Source: Coleofasciculus sp. FACHB-1120
GTDB lineage: Bacteria; Cyanobacteriota; Cyanobacteriia; Cyanobacteriales; FACHB-T130
Direction: 5' to 3'
Assembly: GCF_014698845.1 (NCBI RefSeq)
Contig: NZ_JACJTV010000042.1
Coordinates: 1 to 41,422, forward strand
DNA: 41,422 bases
Shown here piece after piece: positions 32,303-41,321 of the stretch. How positions within the stretch are numbered: the first letter of the stretch is position 1; each line of letters begins with the position of its first letter. The notes beneath the pieces were generated by a model. It ran no database searches. It was not told the origin of the DNA and saw only the letters and a list, made by a program, of their open reading frames with translations. The translations under genes and the position numbers were made by a program.

Positions 32303-33487
32303 ATGGTAACTAAACAGCTTCTAGGCAAACAGAAATCCTTCATGCTTCAGACTTCTTGCTTCATCTTAGGCTTCGGGAAGGCGTCCTCCGGGCGGCTACA
32401 TCCTTCTAAATGGTGGCTGACTTTCTTGTTGTGGCTCATGCTGGTTGCGCCCGCGAAAGCAATGGAAATGCGCGTGGCGATTCAAGAAGGTGTCAGCAAG
32501 ATTACCGTAGGCAGTTCCACGAAAGCCGTAATCCGCGATAGTGCCGGTCGAGTGGTAGGAGAAATGGCGGCAATGGATGGCATGGAAGCCCGTCCTACAG
32601 GCGGTAGCGTGGCGCTGGGCGGAAAGCAAAGCACGCAACTGATAGTGGAACCGACGGCTGGTGGCTATGTTTGGATCGGCGATCGCTGGTATCGGGGACG
32701 CACCCGATTGGTTCGCACCGGCAAAGGACTCACCGCCGTCAACCAAGTTGATTTAGAACAATATCTTTACAGCGTCTTAGGCTCGGAAATGAGCGCCAAT
32801 TGGCCTCTAGAAGCTCTAAAGGCGCAAGCTGTTGCCGCTCGTTCCTATGCCCTATATAAGCGCCAAACTGCTGGCAATAGCGTTTTTGATGTCGGTGATA
32901 CCCAGACTTGGCAAGTTTACAAAGGTCTGGAAACCGAAGCTGAGTCAACGCAAATGGCTGTGAATGCCACTGCTGGGCAAGTATTGACCTACAACGGTCA
33001 AATTATTCTCGCTGTCTTCCACTCCGCTTCTGGAGGACACACGGAAAATGTGGAAAATGTTTGGTCGCAACCCCTGGCTTACTTGCGCGGCGTGCCAGAC
33101 TACGACCAAGGGACACCGGGATATCAGTGGCAGAAAAGTTTCTCCCGCAACGAACTGAGTCGGCTTCTGGGTGTAAGCAATGTTAAATCTTTGATACCGG
33201 AACGCACTACTCCTAGCGGACGGATTATGACGATGAAAGTTGTTGGAAGTGGTAGCACGCGGCGGATGACCGGAAGTCAGCTGCGCCAAGCGCTGAAGCT
33301 TAGGAGTACGTTGTTCACGGTCAGCTCTACAGGAACGGGTTTTCAGCTCAACGGTCGTGGTTTCGGTCACGGTCTTGGTTTAAGCCAGTGGGGGGCTTAC
33401 AATTTAGCTCAGCAGGGGACAAACTACCAGCAAATTTTGGGGCACTATTATCAGCGCACTGCGATCGCTAGCATGAAAGTGCAGTAG
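32303..33487 (+). CDS. SpoIID/LytB-domain exported protein
   Basis: The SpoIID domain family includes lytic transglycosylases that cut stripped peptidoglycan during sporulation. In cyanobacteria the role is unclear but probably in the cell wall. A hydrophobic segment WWLTFLLWLMLVAPAKA (about 37-53) acts as signal sequence. The domain shows VNQVDLEQYLYSVLGSEM (about 147-164), WPLEALKAQAVAARSYAL, FHSASGGHTENVENVW and the closing GRGFGHGLGLSQWGAYNLAQQG. The first 35 residues (TSCFILGFGKASSGRLHPSK) look like translated repeat-type intergenic sequence, so the true start may be later, perhaps non-ATG near residue 30. A strong hairpin follows. Confidence 0.87.
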   Translation: MVTKQLLGKQKSFMLQTSCFILGFGKASSGRLHPSKWWLTFLLWLMLVAPAKAMEMRVAIQEGVSKITVGSSTKAVIRDSAGRVVGEMAAMDGMEARPTGGSVALGGKQSTQLIVEPTAGGYVWIGDRWYRGRTRLVRTGKGLTAVNQVDLEQYLYSVLGSEMSANWPLEALKAQAVAARSYALYKRQTAGNSVFDVGDTQTWQVYKGLETEAESTQMAVNATAGQVLTYNGQIILAVFHSASGGHTENVENVWSQPLAYLRGVPDYDQGTPGYQWQKSFSRNELSRLLGVSNVKSLIPERTTPSGRIMTMKVVGSGSTRRMTGSQLRQALKLRSTLFTVSSTGTGFQLNGRGFGHGLGLSQWGAYNLAQQGTNYQQILGHYYQRTAIASMKVQ

Positions 33488-33513
33488 AGGCAGGGCTGTT
33501 ACCTCCCCAAAGT

Positions 33514-33563
33514 CGGGATGAGCGAAGCGATCGCCACAAAGTGAGATTGCTTTGCTCATCCCG
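33514..33563 (+). terminator. Long hairpin after the SpoIID gene
   Basis: CGGGATGAGCGAAGCGATC (33514-33532) pairs with GATTGCTTTGCTCATCCCG (33545-33563), 19 bp with two G-U-type mismatches, around a 12-nt loop. There is no T-run. It probably ends the SpoIID transcript before the small DUF4177-like gene. Confidence 0.6.
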
Positions 33564-33617
33564 GAGCGATCGCTCCTTGCTTTTCAGCTGACTTTATCAA
33601 ACGCCAGAAGGATTGCT

Positions 33618-33842
33618 GTGAAAAAGTGGGAGTATCTCTTTGTTCGGTTTGACTACTTTGCAGGCGATCTGCGACCCAAAAGTGTCAACGAAAAAGACTT
33701 TCGAGATAAACAAGACATCCCACCCCTCCATGAATTATCCAATCAACTAGGACAGGAAGGCTGGGAATTAACCGGAGTGAATTCCCATCCTGGTTATGGA
33801 TATGGTTTCTTGATTTTTAAACGCCCCAAGGAATCTTTATGA
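33618..33842 (+). CDS. Small DUF4177-like protein
   Basis: A 74-aa protein beginning VKKWEYLFVRFDY and ending in a beta-hairpin-like GFLIFKRP. The core LHELSNQLGQEGWELTGVN matches the 'lG-eGWELv-v' signature of DUF4177. The start is the GTG at 33618, with AAGGA 6 bases upstream; an ATG 22 codons earlier gives a non-conserved leader. Its stop overlaps the stop of the convergent membrane-protein gene by 6 bases. No function is known for the family. Confidence 0.7.
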   Translation: MKKWEYLFVRFDYFAGDLRPKSVNEKDFRDKQDIPPLHELSNQLGQEGWELTGVNSHPGYGYGFLIFKRPKESL

Positions 33843-35162
33843 ACCGCTTTGGTTGAGGCGACGCTGCCATTCTGCATCAATCTTATCGGCTTGCTCGATC
33901 TCCTGTTCTATAAGCTCGGTTTCGGTCGTGTAGGCTAAATCCTCGCGACCGATGACTGTTTTCGCGGCAAATTGTTGAGCATAAGCAATTTTTTTCTGCA
34001 AAGCAGAATTCGCTTGATTCAACCAGATAGCGCGTTCTTGTCGTTGTTGATTCCGGGCTTCAACTCGCTGATTTCTCCACTGAATCCAGAAATAGCGAAT
34101 TAAGGGAATTGACAGGAAAGCGATGCCGTAACTCAGCAATATCCAGTAAATTGACTGCACGAAGGCGATAAGTCCGCCGGATTGCGCTAATTCAACCCCT
34201 ATCTCACCCCGCAACAGGGAATTGAGAACTAAAGCACCGATAATATTCACGGCACCTAATCCCGCAGAGAGCATAATTTGTCCGCTATCGGCTTGGCTAA
34301 AGCGCCAAGGACGCTCTCGGAGATAAGCACCCACCGGCTGCGAATTCCGCTCTTGGGCTGTCGTTTGTAACTCTGGGAAGTGATAGACGATTTCTCCGTC
34401 TGGGCTGACTTCCGGCTGCCCGTTAAAACGGGTGAGGACAGGAAGCATATAATCTTCGTATTCTTTGCCCCAGCCTTTGCCCATGTCATCCAGATAAGGT
34501 GCGATTTGTTCGGCGGTGACAGCACCCTGGTTATTGCGGATTACAGTGGCAATTTCTTGCCAGCGGCGTTCTTCTAAATCGGCATTGGGATTCCCATCGC
34601 CAAATAGGAAGGAGAAGACGGCTTCTAGGAAGTTCATCTGTCTCTTGCCTTCGGGGGATGAGACACGACGCCGTTCGTAGCGATCGCCATAGTCTGGATA
34701 GAAAAACCACCAGATGTCAGGACCGAACCAGAAGCGGGGCATAAATACCATACCACCGCCACCGTGATCACCGCCGCCGGAATCATCGCTGTCGCGGCTG
34801 CTATTGACGGCGATGAGAATAGCTGCGATCGCTACAAAAATTAGGACAATGGAAGCAATCAGGATAATCCCGAAGGAAATCCGGATTAGGTAAAACAAAA
34901 CTTTCCAAATTTTTTCCCACCATTCCTTCAGTCGCAGCCGCAAGAACTTATTGCGGAGAACGGTTCGGAAATTCTTAGGGAAAAGGTAGACTATCTCGCC
35001 GGTTTCTGCTACCTGCAAGTGTCCACCGGCGTCGGATGCCAGAGCGAGTAATCCAGCCTGAGCCATGTTGACATTTAACCCAGCTTGGGTTGCTACATCG
35101 CCAACTGTGACCCGGTAGCCCAGGTGTTCAACTGCTTGCATGAGGGTGGGATTGGGAGCCAT
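33837..35162 (-). CDS. Conserved cyanobacterial/chloroplast-type membrane protein
   Basis: A 441-aa protein. It has an N-terminal winged-helix-like region (about 5-65: LMQAVEHLGYRVTVGDVATQAG), a long hydrophobic segment (about 88-120), a Gly/His-rich loop with aromatic residues (GGGDHGGGG, FWFGPDIWWFFYPDYG), a second winged-helix-like region (about 200-270), a second membrane region (about 293-352) and a basic coiled tail. Both soluble regions end with the same pattern, GEIVYLFP and GEIVYHFP, so the protein seems to hold a duplicated domain. It looks like the family of Arabidopsis At5g03900, which is annotated loosely as iron-sulfur related; I would not rely on that function. Confidence 0.72.
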   Translation of the reverse strand: MAPNPTLMQAVEHLGYRVTVGDVATQAGLNVNMAQAGLLALASDAGGHLQVAETGEIVYLFPKNFRTVLRNKFLRLRLKEWWEKIWKVLFYLIRISFGIILIASIVLIFVAIAAILIAVNSSRDSDDSGGGDHGGGGMVFMPRFWFGPDIWWFFYPDYGDRYERRRVSSPEGKRQMNFLEAVFSFLFGDGNPNADLEERRWQEIATVIRNNQGAVTAEQIAPYLDDMGKGWGKEYEDYMLPVLTRFNGQPEVSPDGEIVYHFPELQTTAQERNSQPVGAYLRERPWRFSQADSGQIMLSAGLGAVNIIGALVLNSLLRGEIGVELAQSGGLIAFVQSIYWILLSYGIAFLSIPLIRYFWIQWRNQRVEARNQQRQERAIWLNQANSALQKKIAYAQQFAAKTVIGREDLAYTTETELIEQEIEQADKIDAEWQRRLNQSGS

Positions 35163-35230
35163 GTGCTTTCCTCAAGGACGAAGGCTACTATCACCAGTAT
35201 AAAATTTTGGCAAATTCCAGCAGGCAGATT

Positions 35231-35878
35231 ATGAAAACCAGAACTCGCGCGATCGCTCTTAACCTATTCGCTGTTACCATCTGCCACGCTAAACTGAAGC
35301 ACCGCTTCGCCTTCCTAACGTGGCTGCCCGTTTTTCTATTCTCTCTTCTGGGATTAGCAACACCACTCAAAGCAGCCAATCTGGAACACGTTCAACAGTT
35401 GCTAAAAACTAAACAATGTCCTCAATGTGACTTGAGGGGCGCTGAGTTACGAGATATGGACTTAAGAGCAGCTGATTTGAGGCGTGCCGATCTCGCCGGT
35501 GCCAATCTCAGTGCTGCTGATTTAAGAGGTGCCAATTTTGGTGGCGCAAATCTAGGCGGTGCCAGCTTTATTAATAGTGACCTCAGCGGTGCTAACTTGA
35601 GCGGCGTTAATTTAAATTTAGCGGCGCTGATTAAAGCCAATCTCACAGGCGCTAACCTTGCCGGTTCTGAGTTGACGATGGCGAAGTTACCGGGCGCTGA
35701 CCTCACCAAGGCTGATTTGCGGGAAACGAATCTGATTAGTGCTGACTTGAGCAATGCCATTCTCAGAGGAACGGACTTGCGAGGGGCGGATTTGCGAAAT
35801 GCTGATTTTGAGAATGCGCTTCTCGAAGGCGTCCAGCTCAATAGTGCAATTCTCCCAGATGGCACTTTGCATTATTAA
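35231..35878 (+). CDS. Exported pentapeptide-repeat protein
   Basis: A 215-aa protein with a long N-terminal leader whose hydrophobic core is FLTWLPVFLFSLLGLATPLKA, probably cleaved after LKAA. A cysteine pair, TKQCPQCDLRGAEL, opens the repeats. About 28 consecutive A(D/N)Lxx pentapeptides (for example ADLRGANFGGANLGGA) then form a right-handed quadrilateral beta helix. Such proteins are numerous in cyanobacteria and mostly of unknown role. I chose ATG 35231 over a TTG at 35207. It is divergent from the membrane-protein gene, with 68 bp between starts. Confidence 0.88.
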   Translation: MKTRTRAIALNLFAVTICHAKLKHRFAFLTWLPVFLFSLLGLATPLKAANLEHVQQLLKTKQCPQCDLRGAELRDMDLRAADLRRADLAGANLSAADLRGANFGGANLGGASFINSDLSGANLSGVNLNLAALIKANLTGANLAGSELTMAKLPGADLTKADLRETNLISADLSNAILRGTDLRGADLRNADFENALLEGVQLNSAILPDGTLHY

Positions 35879-36203
35879 CCCCAACTATAGTCAAGGGTGC
35901 ATTAGCCTTACGGCTGAGCGATCGCCAAGCTTTAATTCCGTATATATAAGCGCACAGATTCCTATTCTCTAAATATACACAAGAACTGGTATATTTCTCG
36001 TATAAAATAATACCTTTAAAGAAAAAAATACTGAGAAGCTGGGTTGATTGAGGAAAGAATAAAGAATAAGAAAAGCGCGATCGCATTTGTTAATCTCAAT
36101 TCAGTTGACTCCCAGAGCGCGTTAAATTAGCTTAAAGAGCATGACTGAGCGATAAACTGACAAGGCTACACTATCGCATTAGCGCAGCATTACAGAGGCG
36201 GAT
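35879..36203. other. Intergenic region upstream of ycf3
   Basis: 325 bp, AT-rich, with TATATA and GTATAAAATAAT tracts (35940-36010) and one HIP1 site near 36077. A plausible -10-like TATAAAATAA lies near 36001, but no matching -35 could be assigned. I see no gene, clear hairpin or repeat. Confidence 0.4.
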
Positions 36204-36725
36204 ATGCCAAGAACGCAAAAAAACGATAACTTCATTGACAAGAGCTTCACGGTAATGGCGGATATCATCCTAAAAATCCTGCCTGCCAACAAGAAAGCAA
36301 AAGAAGCTTTCATCTACTACCGCGATGGTATGTCAGCGCAGGCAGATGGTGAATACGCTGAAGCTTTAGACAATTACAGGGAAGCTTTAACGCTAGAGGA
36401 AGACACTTACGACCGCAGTTATATCCTCTACAATATGGGGCTGATATACGCCAGCAATGGCGATCACGAGCAGGCTTTGGAATATTACCACCAAGCGCTT
36501 GACTGTAATCCCCGCCTGCCTCAAGCGTTGAATAATATTGCCGTCATTTACCACTTCCAGGGTGAAAAGATCAAGGAAGATGGAGATCCCGAAGCTGCTG
36601 AAGCTTTGTTTGACAAAGCAGGAGAATATTGGAAACAAGCGATTAGTATGGCTCCGAATAACTACATCGAAGCCCAAAATTGGCTCAAAACGACTGGGCG
36701 CTCTACGATGGATATCTTCTTTTAG
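36204..36725 (+). CDS. ycf3: Photosystem I assembly protein Ycf3
   Basis: Ycf3 is a TPR chaperone for photosystem I assembly at the thylakoid membrane. The 173-aa protein begins [20 protein letters not shown]. Its three TPR motifs are [20 protein letters not shown] (about 36-55), [21 protein letters not shown] (about 73-93) and [14 protein letters not shown]-type (about 112-125). The end [14 protein letters not shown] is the family signature. Length and composition match cyanobacterial and chloroplast Ycf3. Confidence 0.98.
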   Translation: MPRTQKNDNFIDKSFTVMADIILKILPANKKAKEAFIYYRDGMSAQADGEYAEALDNYREALTLEEDTYDRSYILYNMGLIYASNGDHEQALEYYHQALDCNPRLPQALNNIAVIYHFQGEKIKEDGDPEAAEALFDKAGEYWKQAISMAPNNYIEAQNWLKTTGRSTMDIFF

Positions 36726-36815
36726 ATGACAGGTAATAGGTAATCAGCAAATGAGAAAAAATTACCTACTATCTACTATCAAATGACCAATCACCCATTA
36801 GCCATTACCACTGTT

Positions 36816-37106
36816 ATGATTGACCGCGAACAAGTTCGCAAAGTTGCCCATCTGGCTCGCCTAGAACTGACCCCAGAAGAAGAAGCCCAATTTACAACCC
36901 AACTAGGCAGTATTTTGGAGTATTTTGAACAATTAAGCGAACTCGATGTCAGTGATGTGCAGCCCACAACACGGGCAATTGATGTCAGCAATGTGACACG
37001 CCCTGATGAACTGCAACCTTTTCCCAACCGGGAAGCTATTCTCACAGGTGCCCCAGATCAAGAGGGTGACTTTTTCAAAGTGCCGCAAATCCTCAGCGCT
37101 GAGTAA
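36816..37106 (+). CDS. gatC: Asp/Glu-tRNA amidotransferase subunit C
   Basis: GatC stabilises the GatCAB complex, which converts Glu-tRNA(Gln) to Gln-tRNA(Gln), an essential route in cyanobacteria. The 96-aa protein begins [19 protein letters not shown] and continues [42 protein letters not shown] and FFKVPQIL, all family landmarks. I set the start at ATG 36816; an in-frame ATG 11 codons earlier gives a leader ([10 protein letters not shown]) that looks like intergenic sequence. gatA and gatB are not in the window. Confidence 0.96.
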   Translation: MIDREQVRKVAHLARLELTPEEEAQFTTQLGSILEYFEQLSELDVSDVQPTTRAIDVSNVTRPDELQPFPNREAILTGAPDQEGDFFKVPQILSAE

Positions 37107-37173
37107 GTTACTCCTCATATTTTGCACCTAAGACCGATGAATTTTAGGTGAAAACCTGAGCCAATAAGTGTAG

Positions 37174-37196
37174 GGGCAATCTTCCTGGGGTTGCCC
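37174..37196 (+). terminator. Small hairpin between gatC and the GST gene
   Basis: GGGCAA (37174-37179) and TTGCCC (37191-37196) pair around an 11-nt loop, 65 bases after gatC and just before the Shine-Dalgarno of the next gene. It could be a weak gatC terminator or a dispersed palindrome. Confidence 0.4.
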
Positions 37197-37220
37197 TTAA
37201 TACTCTCAAAGGAGAACTTT

Positions 37221-38210
37221 ATGGGTTTAGGTCTTTTGGTTGATGGAAAGTGGATTAGCGAACGAGAACAAGAAGACTCCCAAGGAAAATTCATTCGCCC
37301 ATCAACAACCTTCCGCAACAAAATTACATCTGATGGTTCTAGTGGCTTTAAGGCTGAACCGGGTCGCTATCATCTCTATATTTCCTGGGCTTGTCCTTGG
37401 GCGCAACGAACCGCAATCATGCGTCAATTGAAGGGATTAGAAGATGTTATCAGTCTCTCAGTTGTGGCACCCGAAATCAATCAAAATAGTTGGGAATTCT
37501 CTGAAGAGCCGGGTTGTATTCCCGATACGGTAAACAAGACTCGCTATCTCTGGGAAGTCTATCTCAAAGCAGATTCTAATTACAATGGGCGGGTGACTGT
37601 CCCAGTTCTTTGGGATAAAGAAACCGCCACGATTGTGAATAATGAATCCCGCGAGATCATTCGGATGTTTGATACAGAATTCGATGATTTCGCAAAGTCA
37701 GATATGAATTTTTATCCAACGGAATTGCAAGAGGCGGTTGATAAGACGATTGATGCAATTTACCAACCGATTAATAATGGCGTTTATCGGGCAGGATTTG
37801 CGACTAGCCAAGCCGCCTACGATGAAGCGGTGACGGAACTATTCGATGCTCTGGATCGTTGGGAAAAAGTGTTAGTAAAGCAACGCTATCTGTGCGGAGA
37901 AAGCCTCACCGAGGCAGATTGGTGTATGTTCACCACTCTCTTGCGCTTCGATGCCGTTTACTATGTCCACTTCAAGTGCAACTTACGCCGGATTGTGGAT
38001 TACCCCACTCTCTGGAATTACCTCAAAGACCTCTACCAGGTGCCGGGGGTAAAGGAAACCTGCAACCTTGACCATATCAAACGCCATTACTACAAAAGCC
38101 ACCCGAAAGTTAATCCCACCAGAATTGTTCCGAAAGGGCCGTCAATTGATTTTGAGGAACCTCATAACCGCGAACAATTATCGCCTAAAGCCAAGGCGAT
38201 CGCTGTTTGA
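37221..38210 (+). CDS. Glutathionyl-hydroquinone reductase-like GST (Xi class, YqjG/ECM4 family)
   Basis: Xi-class glutathione transferases use an active-site Cys to reduce glutathionyl-hydroquinones. The 329-aa protein begins MGLGLLVDGKW. The catalytic Cys58 sits in ISWACPWAQR. The thioredoxin-like domain (about 45-150) contains the glutathione-contact stretch VPVLWDKETATIVNNESREI. The helical domain follows, with RYLCGESLTEADWCMFTTLLRFDAVY (about 225-250) and the dimer part FKCNLRRIVDYPTLWNYL. The start at 37221 is fixed by AAGGAG 8 bases upstream; an ATG 10 codons earlier is a poor choice. A perfect terminator follows. Confidence 0.93.
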   Translation: MGLGLLVDGKWISEREQEDSQGKFIRPSTTFRNKITSDGSSGFKAEPGRYHLYISWACPWAQRTAIMRQLKGLEDVISLSVVAPEINQNSWEFSEEPGCIPDTVNKTRYLWEVYLKADSNYNGRVTVPVLWDKETATIVNNESREIIRMFDTEFDDFAKSDMNFYPTELQEAVDKTIDAIYQPINNGVYRAGFATSQAAYDEAVTELFDALDRWEKVLVKQRYLCGESLTEADWCMFTTLLRFDAVYYVHFKCNLRRIVDYPTLWNYLKDLYQVPGVKETCNLDHIKRHYYKSHPKVNPTRIVPKGPSIDFEEPHNREQLSPKAKAIAV

Positions 38211-38220
38211 TTCCTCATTT

Positions 38221-38255
38221 AAAAAGCAAGGTGGATACTACCCACCTTGCTTTTT
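38221..38255. terminator. Bidirectional intrinsic terminator
   Basis: AAAAAGCAAGGTGG (38221-38234) and CCACCTTGCTTTTT (38242-38255) pair perfectly over 14 bp around a 7-nt loop. The T-run on one strand and A-run on the other serve the GST gene (+) and the convergent aroA (-). Confidence 0.9.
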
Positions 38256-38303
38256 AATAACTAGGGTGAAAACGCAAATGCTTACAGCATTTGAACTTAA
38301 ATA

Positions 38304-39650
38304 TCACTTGATAATCCCGATTAAGGATTGAAAGAAGTCAGGGTAAGAGATAGCAGCGGCTTCGGCACGCCCAATCGTGGTAGTGCCTTCTGCATTAAGG
38401 GCGGCAATTGCTAAACTCATGGCAATTCGATGGTCGGTGTGACTATCAACATCAGTGCCAATGAGGGAAGTGCCCCCCGTAATTTCTAACCCATCGGGTC
38501 TTTCTGTAACCTTGGCACCCATGCGATTGAGCTGAGATGCCATCACGGCAATGCGATCGCTTTCTTTGACCCGCAACTCGGCTGCATCTCGAATGACAGT
38601 AGTTCCTTGGGCAAATACTGCCGCTACCGCTAAAATTGGAACCTCATCTATTAGGCGAGGAATTAGATCGCCAGCAATTTCACAAGCCTTAAGGGCACCA
38701 GAACGTACTCGCAAATCTGCGACTGGCTCACCCGCGACAATCCGCTGATTTTCCATCTGAATGTCAGCGCCCATCCTCTCCAGAGCTTCCAGAATGCCAG
38801 TGCGGGTGGGATTGACCCCTACATTTTCAACACATAACTCCGAACCCGGTACAATCGCCCCAGCAACCAGCCAAAAGGCAGCTGAGCTGATATCCCCAGG
38901 CACAACCACCGGCTGCCCTTGCAGCTTGGCTGAGCCAGTAATGGTGACGCTATTGGTTTCTGGATCGATGCTGAGTTCTGCCCCAAAAGCTTTGAGCATC
39001 CGTTCGCTGTGGTCGCGGGAGAGGGCGGGTTCGGTAACGGTAGTTTGTCCTTCCACCATCAATCCCGCTAGCAGGATACAAGATTTGACTTGTGCTGAGG
39101 CAATGGGGGAGTGATAGTGAATCGGTCGCAGTTGTTGTCCTTGAATTGCCAGAGGCGCTAAAGAGCCGTTCTGACGTCCCCAAATTTGAGCGCCCATCTC
39201 TTGTAACGGTTTGACAACGCGGGACATTGGGCGCGATCGCAGCGAACTATCCCCCGTCACCGCAAAAAAACGTCCCGGATGAGAGGCGAGAAGCCCCAGC
39301 ATCAGCCGCAAGGTAGTACCTGAGTTACCGGCATCCAAGACTGAGGTTGGTTCTTGCAGACAGCCAAGTCCGATGCCCTGAATTCGCACCATTTCCGGAT
39401 TCAGTTCCGAAATTTCGGCACCCATCGCCCGAAAACAGCTAGCAGTGCTGCGGGGATCTTCTCCCAAGAGGAGTCCCTGAATAGTGGTTTCTCCTTGGGC
39501 GATCGCTCCCAACATCAAAGCCCGGTGGGAGATAGATTTATCTCCTGGCACCCGAATGCGTCCCTGCAAGGATAGCCCTGCTGCGGGATTCTGAATGATT
39601 AAACGATCCTGATTTTCAGTATTTTCTAGCGTGACAACTGCGGCTGGCAT
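38304..39650 (-). CDS. aroA: 3-phosphoshikimate 1-carboxyvinyltransferase (EPSP synthase)
   Basis: This is the sixth step of the shikimate pathway; it joins phosphoenolpyruvate and shikimate-3-phosphate. The 448-aa protein has [16 protein letters not shown] (about 36-51), the PEP-binding [27 protein letters not shown] and the late signature [16 protein letters not shown]. The GNSGTT form (rather than GNAGTA) and RPMSR are like the class II enzymes, many of which tolerate glyphosate; that subclass call is by eye. I set the start at ATG 39650; a TTG 14 codons upstream is less likely. It shares a terminator with the GST gene. Confidence 0.96.
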   Translation of the reverse strand: MPAAVVTLENTENQDRLIIQNPAAGLSLQGRIRVPGDKSISHRALMLGAIAQGETTIQGLLLGEDPRSTASCFRAMGAEISELNPEMVRIQGIGLGCLQEPTSVLDAGNSGTTLRLMLGLLASHPGRFFAVTGDSSLRSRPMSRVVKPLQEMGAQIWGRQNGSLAPLAIQGQQLRPIHYHSPIASAQVKSCILLAGLMVEGQTTVTEPALSRDHSERMLKAFGAELSIDPETNSVTITGSAKLQGQPVVVPGDISSAAFWLVAGAIVPGSELCVENVGVNPTRTGILEALERMGADIQMENQRIVAGEPVADLRVRSGALKACEIAGDLIPRLIDEVPILAVAAVFAQGTTVIRDAAELRVKESDRIAVMASQLNRMGAKVTERPDGLEITGGTSLIGTDVDSHTDHRIAMSLAIAALNAEGTTTIGRAEAAAISYPDFFQSLIGIIK

Positions 39651-39753
39651 GGAGAGGGACTGGGATGAAGTTGCAAATAGTGATTTTACCAATTGCTGAC
39701 ACTGGCGATGGCACTGGAGTTATAGCAATTCTTGATTGGGTGCGATACATCTG

Positions 39754-39781
39754 TAGGGGCATGGTAATCAAAAAGCCCCTA
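39754..39781. repeat. TAGGGGC/GCCCCTA hairpin upstream of aroA
   Basis: Seven-base perfect arms enclose a 14-nt A-rich loop, in the gap between the aroA start and the end of the next minus-strand gene. Arms and loop length match the hairpin at 32136-32165. Confidence 0.55.
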
Positions 39782-39851
39782 TCAAACGTTAGAACCGCAG
39801 TATATTCCATCCAACTTAGAAGTGCTACAGCAACCACTTCAGTCCCAATCG

Positions 39852-41189
39852 CTACTTTTGAAAGCCTATTCCTATCTTCTTTTTACCCTTGCCCTTAGAT
39901 TTTGATTTATTAACCTCTGCCAACGCTTCCTGAAACAAATCATGTAAATGCACTGGCACACTGGCAATCTCCGGTAAATCAGGCTCTAACGGCTTGTTAT
40001 ACTCTTGGAGTAAAGCGTCTAAATCGCGGTCAATTTTCAATTGTGGACGCTGTAATACTGTTTTCAGCAGCTTTTCCATTTGGGCTGGATAAGTTTCGGC
40101 CAAGCGATGCCAAATGAAGGCATTAATTGTCGAGTCTTCTAGATACTGGCGAACCAGCTTCTCAGTGTTTTCAATGTTGTTCTGCCAGTCTTCTGCTTCT
40201 AGCATTGCCTTGAACCGGCTGTATGTAGGCAGAAATATTTGACCCCAACGAGGATGGGTGAGGGCTGTTAACTGTTCAGCTTTCTTGAGATTTGCAGGCA
40301 ACTCAACTTTAGGCGTCACCATTTTAGTTGGGTTTTTGCTGTCAAACATCTGAGCGATCGCTTTTGAATCGGCACCTGATTCTTCTGCGGCTGCTTTCAT
40401 TTCCTCTTCTGTAACCCCAGCTTCTGCGGCTATTTCCGAGAGCGATTTATTTTCATCAATGCCTGCCGCTGCTAAGCGTTTCTTAGTGAGTACCTCCTGA
40501 AATTCTTCTATCTTCTTATTCATCTGGTACCCAGGCATTACGACTTCGTCGCTACCAAAAAAGCCTAGAAAATCTTGGTGATATTGTTCTACTGATTGCC
40601 ACGCCAGTTCTAGAAGTTCTGGGGCATCGCTATAAAGCGACTTGTTGTAATTTTCCTTAAAATTTCCAATTGCCACCGCCAGTTTGGGTTTTCCTAATCT
40701 CCCCATTGGGATACAAGGACCAGAAAACATCCAGACGCTATTGGTTACGGGTGCAATGCGAGTGAGTAAAATTTCTCCCTCTTTAAACCGGCTCATCTCC
40801 TGCCACGTTAGAAGCGTGTTTGGCTTGACGATGTAGCGCTTAGCGGTCAGCCAGTTCATCAACTCAAAGCCATCTGGTAAGACTTGGAGCGTAGCAAACA
40901 AGCCAATGAAGCTGCACCGCCAGCTACTGACTAAGTTGCGATCGTTTTCAGACAATTCTGGCTGGCTCTCCAGAAACAAATCCAAAACGTCTTTATCCCC
41001 ATGCCCTACTTTTCCTTCAGTCAAGAAGGTATCAATGATTAAGTCTCTTTGAGCAATATCCTGACGCTCTCGGTGTGGCTGAGCAGCGGCATAAGCTTCT
41101 AGCGATTGCGCCAGCTCTCCTTCCGCCTCCAAGACAAACTCAATTAAGGCTTGTTTTAATTCATGCGATCGCTCTAATATGGCATCCAC
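39852..41189 (-). CDS. Conserved hypothetical protein, Lys-rich C-terminus
   Basis: A 445-aa soluble protein beginning MDAILERSHELKQALIEFV. It is mostly helical. A central region, FKEGEILLTRIAPVTNSVWMFSGP with GKPKLAVAIGNF (about 130-185), looks beta-rich. A helix-turn-helix-like segment, SLSEIAAEAGVTEEEMKAAAEE (about 248-269), is followed by another helical part. The last 20 residues are Lys-rich (KSKSKGKGKKK), suggesting nucleic-acid or ribosome contact. The pattern is typical of conserved cyanobacterial proteins, but I know no function. It lies just downstream of the rRNA operon terminator, on the same strand. Confidence 0.68.
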   Translation of the reverse strand: MDAILERSHELKQALIEFVLEAEGELAQSLEAYAAAQPHRERQDIAQRDLIIDTFLTEGKVGHGDKDVLDLFLESQPELSENDRNLVSSWRCSFIGLFATLQVLPDGFELMNWLTAKRYIVKPNTLLTWQEMSRFKEGEILLTRIAPVTNSVWMFSGPCIPMGRLGKPKLAVAIGNFKENYNKSLYSDAPELLELAWQSVEQYHQDFLGFFGSDEVVMPGYQMNKKIEEFQEVLTKKRLAAAGIDENKSLSEIAAEAGVTEEEMKAAAEESGADSKAIAQMFDSKNPTKMVTPKVELPANLKKAEQLTALTHPRWGQIFLPTYSRFKAMLEAEDWQNNIENTEKLVRQYLEDSTINAFIWHRLAETYPAQMEKLLKTVLQRPQLKIDRDLDALLQEYNKPLEPDLPEIASVPVHLHDLFQEALAEVNKSKSKGKGKKKIGIGFQK

Positions 41190-41274
41190 AGCTCAATCTC
41201 TCATTCAACAATTCTAGGTTAAAGGTTATTCAAAAAATTAAGCAAAAGTATTTAGCCCCCAAGACAATAAAGCA

Positions 41275-41312
41275 AAAAAGCTCCCTTGCATGATTCGGCA
41301 AGAGAGCTTTTT
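41275..41312 (-). terminator. rRNA operon terminator
   Basis: Read on the minus strand, AAAAAGCTCTCTTGC (41312-41298) pairs with GCAAGGGAGCTTTTT (41289-41275), with one G-U pair and an 8-nt loop, followed by a T-rich tract. It stands 9 bases after the 5S rRNA 3' end. Confidence 0.92.
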
Positions 41313-41321
41313 GATAATTAA

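Noticed and set aside
35422-35865. Minus-strand 147-codon frame with a repeating Leu/Lys/Ala/Pro pattern
   Set aside because: It is the mirror image of the pentapeptide repeats on the plus strand; the regularity comes from the coding repeat opposite.
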